Shown here piece after piece: positions 30,888 through 40,335 of a stretch of DNA of 64,000 nucleotides. This stretch comes from Pseudomonas karstica. GTDB taxonomy: Bacteria; Pseudomonadota; Gammaproteobacteria; Pseudomonadales; Pseudomonadaceae. Both the position numbers and the translations under genes were made by a program. Under the pieces are notes generated by a model. The model did not search any database, had not been told where the DNA came from, and worked only from the letters and a program-made list of their open reading frames with translations. How positions within the stretch are numbered: position 1 is the first letter of the stretch; each line of letters begins with the position of its first letter. Location of the stretch: contig NZ_WLYI01000005.1 in the NCBI RefSeq assembly GCF_009707515.1, positions 158,266 through 222,265 on the forward strand, given 5' to 3'.

Positions 30888-32822
30888 ATGTCTGCCGTTC
30901 TTTCGTTGTTACAAAGCCGTCTGTTGCGGCCGGTGTTCGTTACCCTGGGTATCGCTCTTTTGGTGCAGGTATTGGTGGCTGTTGCTCTGACTCGGATCAC
31001 GATCACGGCTCTGGAGGCTGATTTGGGCAGTCGCCTGGGCGTGGACAGCCAGAAACTGTCAGGCGAACTGACGCAGGCTGGCAAGGAAGTCACATCCAGT
31101 TTGGACAGCCTGTCTTCCAGTACCCGTCAGCGCCTCACCACGGGGTTGTCTTCGCGCTTGCAGGAAGAGCAGAAGCAACTGCGGGCGACCCTGGAAAAAG
31201 ACCTGAAAGACTCGGCCAATGACATGGCGCAGTTGTTGGCTTCGGTGGCGCCTCGTGCCATGTGGGACAGCGATGTGCCTGCTTTGTCGGAGTTCGCTCG
31301 CCGCGCCCAGCGCAATCCCAATGTGTTGTTCGTGGTTTACGATGATGCTGCCGGCCAGCATCTGACTCGCTACTTGAACCGGGGAAACCCGATCAACAAG
31401 GCGCTGCTGGAAAAGGGCCGGGGCGAGCGTGCCTTGGATAAAGTACTGGATGCGGCGAAAAACGACTCGTCCGTCTATTACCTGGAATCATCCATCAGCC
31501 CCAACGGAGTGGAGATCGGCAAGGTCATCATGGGGGTTTCGACCGTCGCGGTGGATGCCGAGCTGGCCGCGCTGGACCAGCGTTTCGCCGCGCTCATTGC
31601 CAGCAGTGATCAATTGGTGGGTGATAGCCTCAAGGGGGCTGCGGCTGATAGCGCAGTGGCCATGGGTATGCGACTGCAATCGGCGCAGGCCACGGCGACC
31701 GAGATGTCTGCCAATACTACCAGTGCTGTGCGGGAGGCCGCAGGGACCTTGCGCTGGCGGATTGGCATGAGCCTGGCGGTGGTCGGTTTTGCTGTGTTGC
31801 TGCTGGTTGCGGTGGTGCTCGGGCGTCGTGTGGTCAGTCGCTTGAAGCTGTTGATCACCGCCATGGATGATCTGGCGGCCGGCGAGGGCGACTTGACCAA
31901 GCGCGTACAGATCAACAGTCGGGACGAGATCGGCGCCATGGCTGCGGCGGTCAATCGCTTTGTGGATAAGTTGCAGCCGATCGTGCGTGAGGCGGGTGAT
32001 GTGGCCCAGCGCACCGGGGTGGAAATCAGCGCGATGACCCTGCGCAATGCCGGCGCCGATGCCGCCGCTGGTCTGCAGCGCGATGAGGTGGCTGAAAGCT
32101 TGCGAGCGCTGTCACAGATGGCTGATGAGGCTCAGGCGGAAAGTCACGCCATGCAGGCGGCATTGCAGCAGGTGGTGGGTATTCGCCAGGCCACGGATGA
32201 GAATGCCCGGACTTCCGCCGAGGTTGGTGGCTTGATTGAGGCGTTGGCGGGGCAGGTGGACACTGGAGCCAAGGTTATCGAGCGCTTGGCCCGGCAAAGC
32301 GAACAAATTGAAGTGGTGCTGACGGTGATCCACGGGATTGCCGAACAGACCAATCTGTTGGCGCTCAACGCTGCCATCGAAGCGGCGCGGGCTGGCGAGA
32401 CCGGCCGCGGCTTTGCCGTGGTCGCGGACGAGGTGCGGGCGCTGGCCAGTAAAACCCAAAGCTCCACCGGTGATATCCAGGCGCACATTGTGGCCTTGCA
32501 GCAAGGCGCGCGTGAGGCGGTGGAAACCATCGGCAAGGCCGGGCGCCAGGCCAGCGAAGGTTTGCTGGTGTTGCGCGACAGCGTGCGTTTGCAGCAGTCG
32601 GTGCAGGCTTCGGTGGAGCAAGTGCATGCGGCGATTGGCCTGGCCACCCGCGCAGCTGAGCATCAGGCTCAGGGAGCGCATGCGGTGCGTGGGCGGGTCG
32701 AGGTGATTCACGCCCAGGCCGAGCGTGCTGCGCAGGCGGTGGTGGAGACCACGGCCAGCGGCAAGGTGCTGGATGGGTTGGCGGCGCAGTTGAAGGCGAG
32801 TCTGGGGCAATTTCGCGCATAG
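30888..32822 (+). CDS. methyl-accepting chemotaxis protein
   Basis: A 644-residue transmembrane chemoreceptor. TM1 is at about 14-36, followed by a periplasmic sensor of about 250 residues with a Ser/Thr/Gln-rich helical start, then TM2 ([17 protein letters not shown], about 290-312), HAMP, and a cytoplasmic coiled-coil. The signalling tip is canonical: [20 protein letters not shown] then [18 protein letters not shown]. The ligand cannot be told from sequence. ATG 30888 follows AGAGGG; the frame open to 30783 overlaps the promoter and terminator. A sigma-54 promoter points to nitrogen/carbon-linked or motility-linked control. Confidence 0.92.
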   Translation: MSAVLSLLQSRLLRPVFVTLGIALLVQVLVAVALTRITITALEADLGSRLGVDSQKLSGELTQAGKEVTSSLDSLSSSTRQRLTTGLSSRLQEEQKQLRATLEKDLKDSANDMAQLLASVAPRAMWDSDVPALSEFARRAQRNPNVLFVVYDDAAGQHLTRYLNRGNPINKALLEKGRGERALDKVLDAAKNDSSVYYLESSISPNGVEIGKVIMGVSTVAVDAELAALDQRFAALIASSDQLVGDSLKGAAADSAVAMGMRLQSAQATATEMSANTTSAVREAAGTLRWRIGMSLAVVGFAVLLLVAVVLGRRVVSRLKLLITAMDDLAAGEGDLTKRVQINSRDEIGAMAAAVNRFVDKLQPIVREAGDVAQRTGVEISAMTLRNAGADAAAGLQRDEVAESLRALSQMADEAQAESHAMQAALQQVVGIRQATDENARTSAEVGGLIEALAGQVDTGAKVIERLARQSEQIEVVLTVIHGIAEQTNLLALNAAIEAARAGETGRGFAVVADEVRALASKTQSSTGDIQAHIVALQQGAREAVETIGKAGRQASEGLLVLRDSVRLQQSVQASVEQVHAAIGLATRAAEHQAQGAHAVRGRVEVIHAQAERAAQAVVETTASGKVLDGLAAQLKASLGQFRA

Positions 32823-32826
32823 CACT

Positions 32827-32940
32827 GTAGGGGCGGGCTTGCCCGCGAAAAACGTCAGCGATAACGCGGGCATCCTGGGTGCGCGCGGCGCTCTCAGGTT
32901 TTTCGCGAGCAAGAACCAGGCATCCCCCTCGCTCCTGCAG
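32827..32940. repeat. REPIN-like inverted pair
   Basis: The left arm GTAGGGGCGGGCTTGCCCGCGAA and a right arm ending CCCCCTCGCTCCTGCAG are about 60 bases apart, with the inner TTTTTCGCGAGCAAGAACCAGGC. The right arm is the same variant as at 7441-7475. Confidence 0.8.
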
Positions 32941-32950
32941 TAGAGGGGTC

Positions 32951-34516
32951 TCAGCGGCTCAGGTACATCCGGGTCGTTAACAAGTACACCGGCAACCCCG
33001 ACACCAGAATCAACAGCGCGGCATAAGGCGCCGCTGCCGCAAATTCCACATTCGAGGTATGCGCCCATACAGCTGTCGCCAATGTGTTCAGGCCAGTCGG
33101 GCTAAGTAATAAGGTCGCCGTCAGTTCCTTCATCGCATCCAAAAACACCAACGCAAATGCCGCTCCCAGTGCCGGGAAGATAATCGGCAGGGTGACCCGG
33201 CAAAATGCACTGAACGAGGATGCTCCCAGCGTTCGTGCAGCCTCCTCCAGCTGTGGCGCCGCCTTGTTCAATGCGGTACGAATCGGTGCCTGGGCCAGTG
33301 GCAGGAACAACAGTGCATAAGCAATCAGCAGCAATCCAGACGTCTGATACAGCGCCGGCACGTAGTGCAGGGCGAAATACACCAAGGCCAGCGCAATCAC
33401 CAATCCGGGCAGGGCGTGCAGCAGATAGGGCAGGCGTTCGGCCCATAACGCCAGCCGGCCCTTGTAGCGCACCACCAGCAAGCCGACAGGCACCGCCAGT
33501 ACCAGGCACAGTGCGGCGCCACCCAGAGACAGTGCCAGGGACGACAACAGTGCTTCGCTGATTTCGGCCACCGGAAATGCCGCTGAAGAACCTACCGCCA
33601 GCCAGTAGCCGAGCATCCCCAGGGGAATGCCGCTGCCAATGCTCGCCAGCAACAAACAATATAACTGCCCCAATGGCGCCCACTGGCCGAGCCGTACCGG
33701 TTCGGCATGCCGGGCAGCGCCCTGGCCGGTGCGCACATGGCGGCCCTTGCCGCGTACTCGCAGCTCCAGCCACAGCAGGGTCAGGCACATCACCAGCAGC
33801 ACTGCCGAGAGCATTGCCGCATTGGCATTGCTGAATTCCAGTTCGAACTGCTGATAGATTGCTGTGGTAAAGGTCTGCAGGCCGATGATCGACAAGGCGC
33901 CGAACTCCACCAGCATATGCAGGGCGATCAACAGTGCGCCGGCCAGCAGCGCCGGCCACAGCAGCGGCAGGGTGACACGAAAGAATACGCCCCAGCGATT
34001 CAGCCCAAGGGTGCGAGCCGACTCTTCCAGGGAGGGATCAAGGTTGCGCAGGGTAGCTGCCACAGGCAGAAACACCAACGGGTACTTGGACAGGGTCATC
34101 ACCAGGATCGCCCCGCCCAGCCCTTCGAAGTTCGCGCTCAGGGACACCCAGGTGAAACTGCTGACAAATGCCGGTACCGCAAATGGCAGGCACAGAACCA
34201 CACCCCAAATGCGTCGCCCTGGCAGATTGCTGCGTTCCAGCAGCCAGGCCAGTGACAGGCCGATCACGCCGCAGGCTACGGTGACACCTACCATCAGCGC
34301 CAGGGTGTTGCGCAGCAAGCCGAACACATAGGGTCGCCACAGCAAATGCACGGCCTCGGCCCAGCCGGCCTGCCACGTCTTGAGGCCTACATATGCCAGC
34401 GGCAGCAGGCTCAGGCCCACCAACAGCAATACGGGCAGCAGCAGCCAGATCGAAGGGCGCTTGCGTCGTGGAATAAAACCCCCGCGCAAGGCGGGGGCGG
34501 GTAGCGATGGGTTCAT
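32951..34516 (-). CDS. iron(III) ABC transporter permease (FbpB-like, fused two-domain)
   Basis: A 521-residue permease with about twelve membrane helices and two BPD_transp_1 domains, each with an EAA-like loop (LEESARTLGLNRWGVFFRVTLP and LEEAARTLGASSFSAFCRVTLP). This double-length form is typical of FbpB/SfuB ferric transporters. Its ATG overlaps the stop of the binding-protein gene (TGATG). No ATPase gene lies next to it, so the energy subunit must come from another locus. Confidence 0.88.
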   Translation of the reverse strand: MNPSLPAPALRGGFIPRRKRPSIWLLLPVLLLVGLSLLPLAYVGLKTWQAGWAEAVHLLWRPYVFGLLRNTLALMVGVTVACGVIGLSLAWLLERSNLPGRRIWGVVLCLPFAVPAFVSSFTWVSLSANFEGLGGAILVMTLSKYPLVFLPVAATLRNLDPSLEESARTLGLNRWGVFFRVTLPLLWPALLAGALLIALHMLVEFGALSIIGLQTFTTAIYQQFELEFSNANAAMLSAVLLVMCLTLLWLELRVRGKGRHVRTGQGAARHAEPVRLGQWAPLGQLYCLLLASIGSGIPLGMLGYWLAVGSSAAFPVAEISEALLSSLALSLGGAALCLVLAVPVGLLVVRYKGRLALWAERLPYLLHALPGLVIALALVYFALHYVPALYQTSGLLLIAYALLFLPLAQAPIRTALNKAAPQLEEAARTLGASSFSAFCRVTLPIIFPALGAAFALVFLDAMKELTATLLLSPTGLNTLATAVWAHTSNVEFAAAAPYAALLILVSGLPVYLLTTRMYLSR

Positions 34517-35541
34517 CAGTTCAAGCCAACCTCACGTTCCAGCTCCAGGGCTTCTTCGGCGTTGCCCAAGTCGGCGGGGGTGACTTTTGGCGGTTGCAGT
34601 TCACTGAAGGGCTTGAGGCCGCGGCTGGATTCCATGCCTTTGCGCAGCGGATATTCAGCCGAAGTGTTGGTGATGACGCGCTGGCCTTCTTCGCTGGCCA
34701 TGAACGCCAGCAATTGCTGGGCTTCTTTCGGGTGCTTGCTGGACTTCAGTGCTGCGGCGGCGGACACGGTGATCAGGCCGCCGGCATCACCGTCAGTGAA
34801 GTAGTGCAGTTGGGAATCCAGATTGGTTTTTTCTTTCTTGAGGGCGAACCAGTAGTAATTGTTCACCAGGACGGTGGCAACTTCGCCGTTTTCCACGGCT
34901 TTGAGTGCAACCATGTTGTTGCTGTAGACCTTGCCGAAAGCGCGCAGGCCGGTGAGCCACTCTTCAGCGGCTTCGCGGCCGTGCAGCTTGATGATTGCCA
35001 CGGCCTGTTCCTGGAACGCACCGCTGGTGGGTACGAAGCCGACCTTGCCTTGCCACTCGGGCTCGGCAAACTCCAGCACTGACTTGGGCAGCTCTTGCTC
35101 GGTAATCAGTTTTGGGTTGAAAGCAACCACTCGGGTGCGAGCGGTCACGCCCATCCAGGCGCCGTTGCCCGCGACATATTCCTTGGGTAGCACACTCAAG
35201 GTGCTGTCATCGATCTTGGCCAGCAGGCCTTGCTCGCCCAGTTTGTTCAGCGGTGGCGATTCTTCGGTATAGATCACGTCGGCAGGAGAGCGGTCGCCTT
35301 CTTCGACAACCTGGCTGGCCAGTTGGTTACTGCTGCCCTTGCGCACGTTTACGTGGATGCCGGTCTTGGCTTCGAAGGCCTTGGCGAGTTCATCGCCGAC
35401 CTCCTTGTGCTGGCCGTTGTACAAGGTCAGTGCAATCTTGTCGGCACAATAGGCGGCGGGTGAGAGCAGCGCCAGGCCGAACAGAGTGATGGTCAAGCCA
35501 CGCAGAAGGGATGTCTTGAGACGAGTATCGCGGATCATCAT
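34516..35541 (-). CDS. iron(III) ABC transporter substrate-binding protein (FbpA-like)
   Basis: A 341-residue periplasmic binding protein with a signal peptide ending ...PAAYCA. The sequence IALTLYNGQHKEVGDELAKAF and the adjacent tyrosine pair in VLVNNYYWFALKK (near residue 228) match bacterial transferrins, where these tyrosines bind ferric iron. ATG 35541 or 35538 could start it, with GAGGAA upstream. I could not find a convincing Fur box in the 110 bases upstream. Confidence 0.88.
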   Translation of the reverse strand: MMIRDTRLKTSLLRGLTITLFGLALLSPAAYCADKIALTLYNGQHKEVGDELAKAFEAKTGIHVNVRKGSSNQLASQVVEEGDRSPADVIYTEESPPLNKLGEQGLLAKIDDSTLSVLPKEYVAGNGAWMGVTARTRVVAFNPKLITEQELPKSVLEFAEPEWQGKVGFVPTSGAFQEQAVAIIKLHGREAAEEWLTGLRAFGKVYSNNMVALKAVENGEVATVLVNNYYWFALKKEKTNLDSQLHYFTDGDAGGLITVSAAAALKSSKHPKEAQQLLAFMASEEGQRVITNTSAEYPLRKGMESSRGLKPFSELQPPKVTPADLGNAEEALELEREVGLN

Positions 35542-35649
35542 CCAGGGAGTTCCTCACTTGAGTGCAACAAATCATTGCAAGGATAAACGATAAAGGTTCT
35601 CAGGTGCGGCCCGAGGAGCATTCGCAGGAAAAATCTCGGGTGCCAGAAA

Positions 35650-35680
35650 CGCAAAAACCCGCTTTCGCGGGTTTCTGTGA
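35650..35680 (-). terminator. terminator of the downstream tRNA-Leu unit
   Basis: AAAACCCGC-TTT-GCGGGTTT-type hairpin with an A-run on its low-coordinate side (a T-run on the minus strand). It sits about 35-60 bases past the tRNA 3' end. Confidence 0.8.
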
Positions 35681-35710
35681 GGCTTGAGGTTAAAACCTCA
35701 AGCTTTAAAT

Positions 35711-35797
35711 TGGTGCCCAGAAGAAGACTCGAACTTCCACGACCTTGCGGTCACCAGCACCTGAAGCTGGCGTGTCTACCAATTTCACCATCTGGGC
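35711..35797 (-). tRNA. tRNA-Leu(CAG), copy 1
   Basis: 87 bases including encoded CCA. GCCCAGA pairs with TCTGGGC in the acceptor stem. The anticodon stem-loop CCAGC-TTCAGGT-GCTGG gives anticodon CAG, and GTTCGAGTC is the T loop. A long variable arm (TGACCGCAAGGTCG) marks a class II leucine tRNA. It appears identical to copy 2, 264 bases away. Confidence 0.95.
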
Positions 35798-35831
35798 AGT
35801 ATCAGCAACGTTGCCGCTGTTGATGAGGCGA

Positions 35832-35860
35832 ACTATACGGAGGGCTTTTTGATCTGTAAA
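35832..35860 (-). promoter_or_regulatory. sigma-70 promoter of tRNA-Leu copy 1
   Basis: On the minus strand, TTTACA, a 17-base spacer and TATAGT lie about 35 bases upstream of the tRNA. Spacing and -10 are near consensus. Confidence 0.78.
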
Positions 35861-35912
35861 CCCCTGATTTGAAATTATAAATCAGGTTTTCCGTTAAGAA
35901 TCAAAGACCTGT

Positions 35913-35943
35913 AAAACAAAAAACCCGCTTTCGCGGGTTTTTG
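35913..35943 (-). terminator. terminator of tRNA-Leu copy 2
   Basis: AAAAAACCCGC-TTTC-GCGGGTTTTT hairpin, the counterpart of the one at 35650-35680 and located between the two tRNA units. Confidence 0.82.
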
Positions 35944-35974
35944 GAAACCCGAAGGATAACCTTGGGTTTTGAAT

Positions 35975-36061
35975 TGGTGCCCAGAAGAAGACTCGAACTT
36001 CCACGACCTTGCGGTCACCAGCACCTGAAGCTGGCGTGTCTACCAATTTCACCATCTGGGC
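35975..36061 (-). tRNA. tRNA-Leu(CAG), copy 2
   Basis: Same 87-base class II tRNA with CAG anticodon and encoded CCA as copy 1. A minus-strand frame across it (MVKLVDTPASGAGDRK...) is the well-known spurious translation of leucine tRNAs. Confidence 0.95.
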
Positions 36062-36095
36062 AGTATCGTCAACGTTGCCGTCGTCGATGGCGCGC

Positions 36096-36124
36096 ACTAT
36101 ACGCAGAGCACTTTTGACTGTAAA
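36096..36124 (-). promoter_or_regulatory. sigma-70 promoter of tRNA-Leu copy 2
   Basis: TTTACA, 17 bases, TATAGT, then a GC-rich GCGCGCC discriminator typical of stringently controlled stable-RNA promoters. It lies exactly 264 bases from the equivalent promoter of copy 1. Confidence 0.82.
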
Positions 36125-36285
36125 GCCCTGCCATCAAAAAAGCCTGGAAAATTTCTCCAGTGGTCGTGCATGGTGTATTTCGGGGGCTGCAAAGGGCTTT
36201 TAACGGCTTGTTGGTGCCTGAAATTTCCCGTTTCAATACGCGTATGCCAAACTAACCCGCATATAGACAAGGTGAAAACTCTCTA

Positions 36286-38916
36286 ATGGCCGATTGGCAG
36301 TCCCTCGATCCCGAGGCCGCTCGTGAAGCGGAAAAATATGAAAACCCTATTCCTAGCCGCGAACTGATTCTGGCGCATCTCGCCGATCGGGGTTCGCCTG
36401 CTAGCCGCGAGCAGTTGGTCGAAGAGTTTGGTCTGACCACCGAGGACCAGCTCGAAGCCCTGCGCCGCCGCTTGCGCGCCATGGAGCGCGACGCTCAACT
36501 GATCTACACCCGCCGCGGCACCTATGCGCCGGTAGACAAGCTCGACCTGATCCTGGGTCGCATCAGTGGCCACCGTGATGGTTTCGGCTTCCTGATCCCG
36601 GATGACGGCAGCGACGACCTGTTCATGAGCCCGGCGCAAATGCGCCTGGTGTTCGATGGCGATCGTGCCCTGGCGCGTGTATCGGGCCTGGACCGTCGCG
36701 GTCGTCGTGAGGGCGTGATCGTCGAAGTGGTGTCTCGTGGCCATGAGACCATCGTCGGTCGTTACTTCGAAGAAGGCGGCATCGGTTTTGTCGTCCCGGA
36801 TAACCCGAAGGTTCAGCAGGAAGTGCTGATTACCCCGGGCCGCAACGCTAATGCCAAGGTCGGTCAGTTCGTCGAGGTGAAAATCACCCATTGGCCAACC
36901 CCGCGCTTCCAGCCCCAGGGTGATGTGGTTGAAGTGGTCGGCAACTACATGGCGCCGGGCATGGAGATCGACGTTGCGCTGCGCACTTACGATATTCCTC
37001 ACGTCTGGCCAGAGGCCGTGATCAAGGAAGCCCGCAAGCTCAAGCCGGAAGTTGAAGAGAAAGATAAAGAGAAGCGCATCGACTTGCGCCATCTGCCGTT
37101 CGTCACCATTGACGGCGAAGATGCCCGTGACTTCGATGATGCGGTCTACTGCGAGGCCAAGCCTGGCAAATTGCGTCTGTTCTCCGGCGGCTGGAAGTTG
37201 TACGTGGCCATTGCCGACGTCTCCAGCTACGTGAAGATCGGCTCGGCCCTGGACAACGAAGCCCAGGTGCGCGGCAACTCGGTGTACTTTCCTGAGCGCG
37301 TGATCCCGATGCTGCCTGAACAACTGTCCAACGGCTTGTGCTCGCTGAACCCGAAAGTCGACCGTTTGGCCATGGTGTGCGAGATGACTATCTCGAAAAC
37401 CGGCGAAATGACCGATTACCAGTTCTACGAAGCGGTGATCCACTCCCAGGCGCGCCTGACCTACAACAAGGTCAGCACCATCCTGGAGAAGCCGAAAACC
37501 AGCGAAGCCAAGGCATTGCGCGATGAGTACGGTCATGTCGTACCGGACCTCAAGCAGCTGTATGCGCTGTACAAGGTGCTGCTGGGCGCACGTCACATTC
37601 GTGGCGCGATCGATTTTGAAACCCAGGAAACCCGGATCATCTTCGGTTCCGAGCGCAAAATTGCTGAAATTACCCCGACTACGCGTAACGATGCGCACAA
37701 GCTGATCGAGGAGTGCATGCTGGCGGCCAACGTGGCCACCGCTGAGTTCCTGAAAAAGCATGAAATTCCTGCGCTGTACCGGGTCCACGACGGTCCGCCT
37801 CCGGAGCGTCTGGAAAAGCTGCGCGCATTTCTCGGCGAGCTTGGCCTTTCCCTGCACAAAGGCAAGGACGGCCCATCGCCGAAGGACTACCAGGCTCTTT
37901 TGGCCAGTATCAAGGGCCGTCCGGATTTCCACCTGATTCAGACCGTGATGCTGCGCTCCCTGAGCCAGGCGGTGTACAGCGCCGATAATCAGGGCCACTT
38001 CGGCCTGAATTATGAGGCGTACACCCACTTCACCTCGCCGATTCGCCGTTACCCGGACTTGCTCACGCACCGGGCGATCCGCAGTGTGATCCATTCCAAG
38101 ATGAACACCCCGCACGTCAAGCGCGCCGGTGCCATGAGCATTCCCAAGGCACGGATCTATCCGTACGACGAAGCCGTTCTGGAGCAGCTGGGCGAGCAGT
38201 GCTCCATGAACGAGCGCCGCGCCGATGAAGCCACCCGTGACGTGGTGAACTGGCTCAAGTGTGAGTTCATGAAAGATCGCGTGGGTGAGTCGTTCCCGGG
38301 TGTGATCACTGCCGTGACCGGCTTTGGGCTGTTCGTCGAGCTGACGGACATCTACGTTGAGGGGCTGGTGCACGTCACGGCCTTGCCAGGTGACTACTAT
38401 CACTTCGATCCTGTGCACCACCGCCTGGCGGGCGAGCGCACCGGGCGCAGCTTCCGCTTGGGCGATACGGTTGAGGTGCGGGTCATGCGCGTCGACCTCG
38501 ACGAGCGCAAGATTGATTTCGAGATGGCGGAAAAAACCATCAGCGCACCAATTGGCCGCAAGAAGCGTGGTACTGAAACCGCCGCTCCTGCTGGCAAGGG
38601 CGCGCCTACCAAAGCCGCTGCCGAGGCTGCGCCGGCGAAGGTTGCCGGCCGTCGCACCTCGAGTAAGGAAAAAGCCCCCGAGACTTATCGTCCAAGCGAT
38701 GCTGCGGCGAAAAATGCCGAGTTGCGTAAAAGCCGTGAACTGAAACAGGCACTGCTGAACGAAGCCAAAAGCGGTGGTAAAGCGGCGTCTGGGGGAAAGC
38801 CCCAAGGGGCGGACAAGCCGTCGAGCAAGTCGAGTAAACACCGTAAAGGCCCGCCCAAAGCGGGTTCGGCTCCCGCAAAAAGCGGCGGGTCGCGCAAACC
38901 TAAGGCCAAGTCATGA
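36286..38916 (+). CDS. rnr: ribonuclease R
   Basis: A processive 3'-5' exoribonuclease that degrades structured RNA. The 876-residue protein has an N-terminal winged-helix region, cold-shock domains, the RNB catalytic core (FVTIDGEDARDFDDAVYCE with the metal-binding aspartates, YTHFTSPIRRYPDLLTHR), an S1 domain (FPGVITAVTGFGLFVELTD), and a Lys/Ala/Ser-rich basic tail. ATG 36286; the stop overlaps the rlmB start (ATGA). rnr-rlmB-rpsF order is conserved. Confidence 0.96.
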   Translation: MADWQSLDPEAAREAEKYENPIPSRELILAHLADRGSPASREQLVEEFGLTTEDQLEALRRRLRAMERDAQLIYTRRGTYAPVDKLDLILGRISGHRDGFGFLIPDDGSDDLFMSPAQMRLVFDGDRALARVSGLDRRGRREGVIVEVVSRGHETIVGRYFEEGGIGFVVPDNPKVQQEVLITPGRNANAKVGQFVEVKITHWPTPRFQPQGDVVEVVGNYMAPGMEIDVALRTYDIPHVWPEAVIKEARKLKPEVEEKDKEKRIDLRHLPFVTIDGEDARDFDDAVYCEAKPGKLRLFSGGWKLYVAIADVSSYVKIGSALDNEAQVRGNSVYFPERVIPMLPEQLSNGLCSLNPKVDRLAMVCEMTISKTGEMTDYQFYEAVIHSQARLTYNKVSTILEKPKTSEAKALRDEYGHVVPDLKQLYALYKVLLGARHIRGAIDFETQETRIIFGSERKIAEITPTTRNDAHKLIEECMLAANVATAEFLKKHEIPALYRVHDGPPPERLEKLRAFLGELGLSLHKGKDGPSPKDYQALLASIKGRPDFHLIQTVMLRSLSQAVYSADNQGHFGLNYEAYTHFTSPIRRYPDLLTHRAIRSVIHSKMNTPHVKRAGAMSIPKARIYPYDEAVLEQLGEQCSMNERRADEATRDVVNWLKCEFMKDRVGESFPGVITAVTGFGLFVELTDIYVEGLVHVTALPGDYYHFDPVHHRLAGERTGRSFRLGDTVEVRVMRVDLDERKIDFEMAEKTISAPIGRKKRGTETAAPAGKGAPTKAAAEAAPAKVAGRRTSSKEKAPETYRPSDAAAKNAELRKSRELKQALLNEAKSGGKAASGGKPQGADKPSSKSSKHRKGPPKAGSAPAKSGGSRKPKAKS

Positions 38917-39683
38917 GTCTGGAAAAAATCTACGGCGTACACGCCGTAGAAGCATTGCTGCGTCACCACCCAAAACGCGTCAAGCAAGTATGGTTGGCTG
39001 AGGGTCGCAGTGACCCGCGCGTACAGGCGCTGGTCGAGCTGGCCAACGAAAACCGTGTGGCGATCGGCCAGGCCGAGCGTCGCGAAATGGACGTGTGGGT
39101 CGAAGGCGTTCACCAAGGCGTAGTGGCTGATGTGAGCCCGAGCCAGGTCTGGGGCGAAGCGATGCTCGACGAGCTGCTCGATCGTACCGAAGGTGCGCCG
39201 CTGTTGCTGGTGCTCGATGGCGTGACCGATCCGCATAACCTTGGTGCCTGCCTGCGTTCGGCGGATGCTGCCGGTGCGTTGGCGGTGATCGTGCCTAAAG
39301 ATAAGTCGGCAACCTTGACGCCAGTGGTGCGTAAAGTTGCGTGTGGCGCGGCCGAGGTGATTCCCCTGGTGGCCGTGACCAATCTGGCGCGTACCCTGGA
39401 AAAGCTCCAGCAGCGCGGCCTGTGGGTCGTGGGTACGGCGGGGGAGGCTGAGGTCAGCATTTATGACCAGGACCTGACTGGCCCGACCATCCTGATCATG
39501 GGCGCCGAAGGCAAGGGCATGCGTCGCCTGACTCGTGAGCATTGCGATTATCTGGTGAACCTGCCGATGGCGGGTAGCGTCAGCAGTCTCAACGTTTCGG
39601 TCGCAACCGGCGTATGCCTGTTCGAGGCCCGGCGCCAGCGTGGTGCCAAGGCCAAAAAAGCAGCCGCTCCTCGGAAGCCATAA
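38913..39683 (+). CDS. rlmB: 23S rRNA (guanosine(2251)-2'-O)-methyltransferase RlmB
   Basis: A SPOUT-family enzyme that methylates G2251 in the peptidyl-transferase P loop. In 256 residues: an N-terminal substrate-binding domain (KIYGVHAVEALLRHHP) and the knotted SAM domain with LDGVTDPHNLGACLRSADA, IMGAEGKGMRRLTRE and NLPMAGSVSSLNVSVA. The start overlaps the rnr stop. Confidence 0.95.
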   Translation: MSLEKIYGVHAVEALLRHHPKRVKQVWLAEGRSDPRVQALVELANENRVAIGQAERREMDVWVEGVHQGVVADVSPSQVWGEAMLDELLDRTEGAPLLLVLDGVTDPHNLGACLRSADAAGALAVIVPKDKSATLTPVVRKVACGAAEVIPLVAVTNLARTLEKLQQRGLWVVGTAGEAEVSIYDQDLTGPTILIMGAEGKGMRRLTREHCDYLVNLPMAGSVSSLNVSVATGVCLFEARRQRGAKAKKAAAPRKP

Positions 39684-39688
39684 GCTTC

Positions 39689-39745
39689 AAGCTGCAAGTT
39701 TAGACGCGAGGTGGATTACCACTTGTAGCTTGTCGCTTGCAGCTT
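39689..39745. repeat. inverted repeat AAGCTGCAAG...CTTGCAGCTT
   Basis: Perfect 10-bp arms 37 bases apart, with extra AAGCTT/TAGCTTG copies nearby, between rlmB and rpsF. Resembles the 'agcttcaagctgcaag' dispersed repeats of pseudomonads; it may end the rlmB transcript. Confidence 0.65.
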
Positions 39746-39884
39746 CCCCCCTGCTCCTCTACTATTGCGCCCCTTGCCTTCCCGGCGGGCACGCATGTGC
39801 CTCCCTTTGGCAAGATCCATAAGTGTCATTCACTCCTTGTCTGACCGTTTTTGAGCGGCAGGCTACAACCCGTAAGGAGCATTC

Positions 39885-40307
39885 ATGCGTCATTACGAAA
39901 TCATCTTTTTGGTCCACCCGGATCAAAGCGAGCAAGTCGGCGGCATGGTTGAGCGTTACACCAAGCTGATCGAAGAAGACGGCGGCAAAATCCACCGTCT
40001 GGAAGATTGGGGCCGTCGTCAACTGGCCTACGCAATCAACAATGTTCACAAGGCTCACTACGTGATGCTGAACGTTGAGTGCACTGGCAAGGCCCTGGCC
40101 GAGCTGGAAGACAACTTCCGCTACAACGATGCAGTGATCCGTAACCTGGTCATCCGTCGCGAAGAAGCCGTTACCGGCCAATCCGAGATGCTCAAGGCTG
40201 AAGAAAACCGCAGTGAGCGCCGTGAGCGTCGCGACCGTCCTGAGCACGAAGGCGCTGAAAGCGCTGATAGTGATGACAGCGACAACAGCGATAACGCTGA
40301 CGAGTAA
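39885..40307 (+). CDS. rpsF: 30S ribosomal protein S6
   Basis: A 140-residue S6 that partners with S18 on the platform of the 30S subunit. The family motif [18 protein letters not shown] and [17 protein letters not shown] are present; the C-terminal tail is unusually Asp/Ser/Asn-rich (a target for glutamylation in some species). Ribosome site GTAAGGAG is 8 bases upstream. First gene of the rpsF-rpsR-orf-rplI operon. Confidence 0.97.
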   Translation: MRHYEIIFLVHPDQSEQVGGMVERYTKLIEEDGGKIHRLEDWGRRQLAYAINNVHKAHYVMLNVECTGKALAELEDNFRYNDAVIRNLVIRREEAVTGQSEMLKAEENRSERRERRDRPEHEGAESADSDDSDNSDNADE

Positions 40308-40335
40308 TCCACGGACCTTTTAAGGAGCCTATCAA

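Noticed and set aside
35542..35640. Fur box upstream of the FbpA-like gene
   Set aside because: AATGATT and GATAAACGATAAAG resemble parts of a Fur box, but no 19-bp inverted match could be assembled.
35894..36097. Minus-strand 67-codon frame MVKLVDTPASGAGDRK...
   Set aside because: It is a translation of the tRNA-Leu gene and its flanks, a well-known false ORF.
36283..38841. 852-codon minus-strand frame opposite rnr
   Set aside because: Shadow of rnr, rich in His/Gln/Arg as expected for reverse-frame translation of Pseudomonas genes.
39830..39884. Possible S6:S18-binding leader of rpsF
   Set aside because: GCGGCAGGCTACAACCCGTAAGGAG recalls autoregulatory leaders, but I could not draw a stable conserved hairpin, so it was not listed as a feature.
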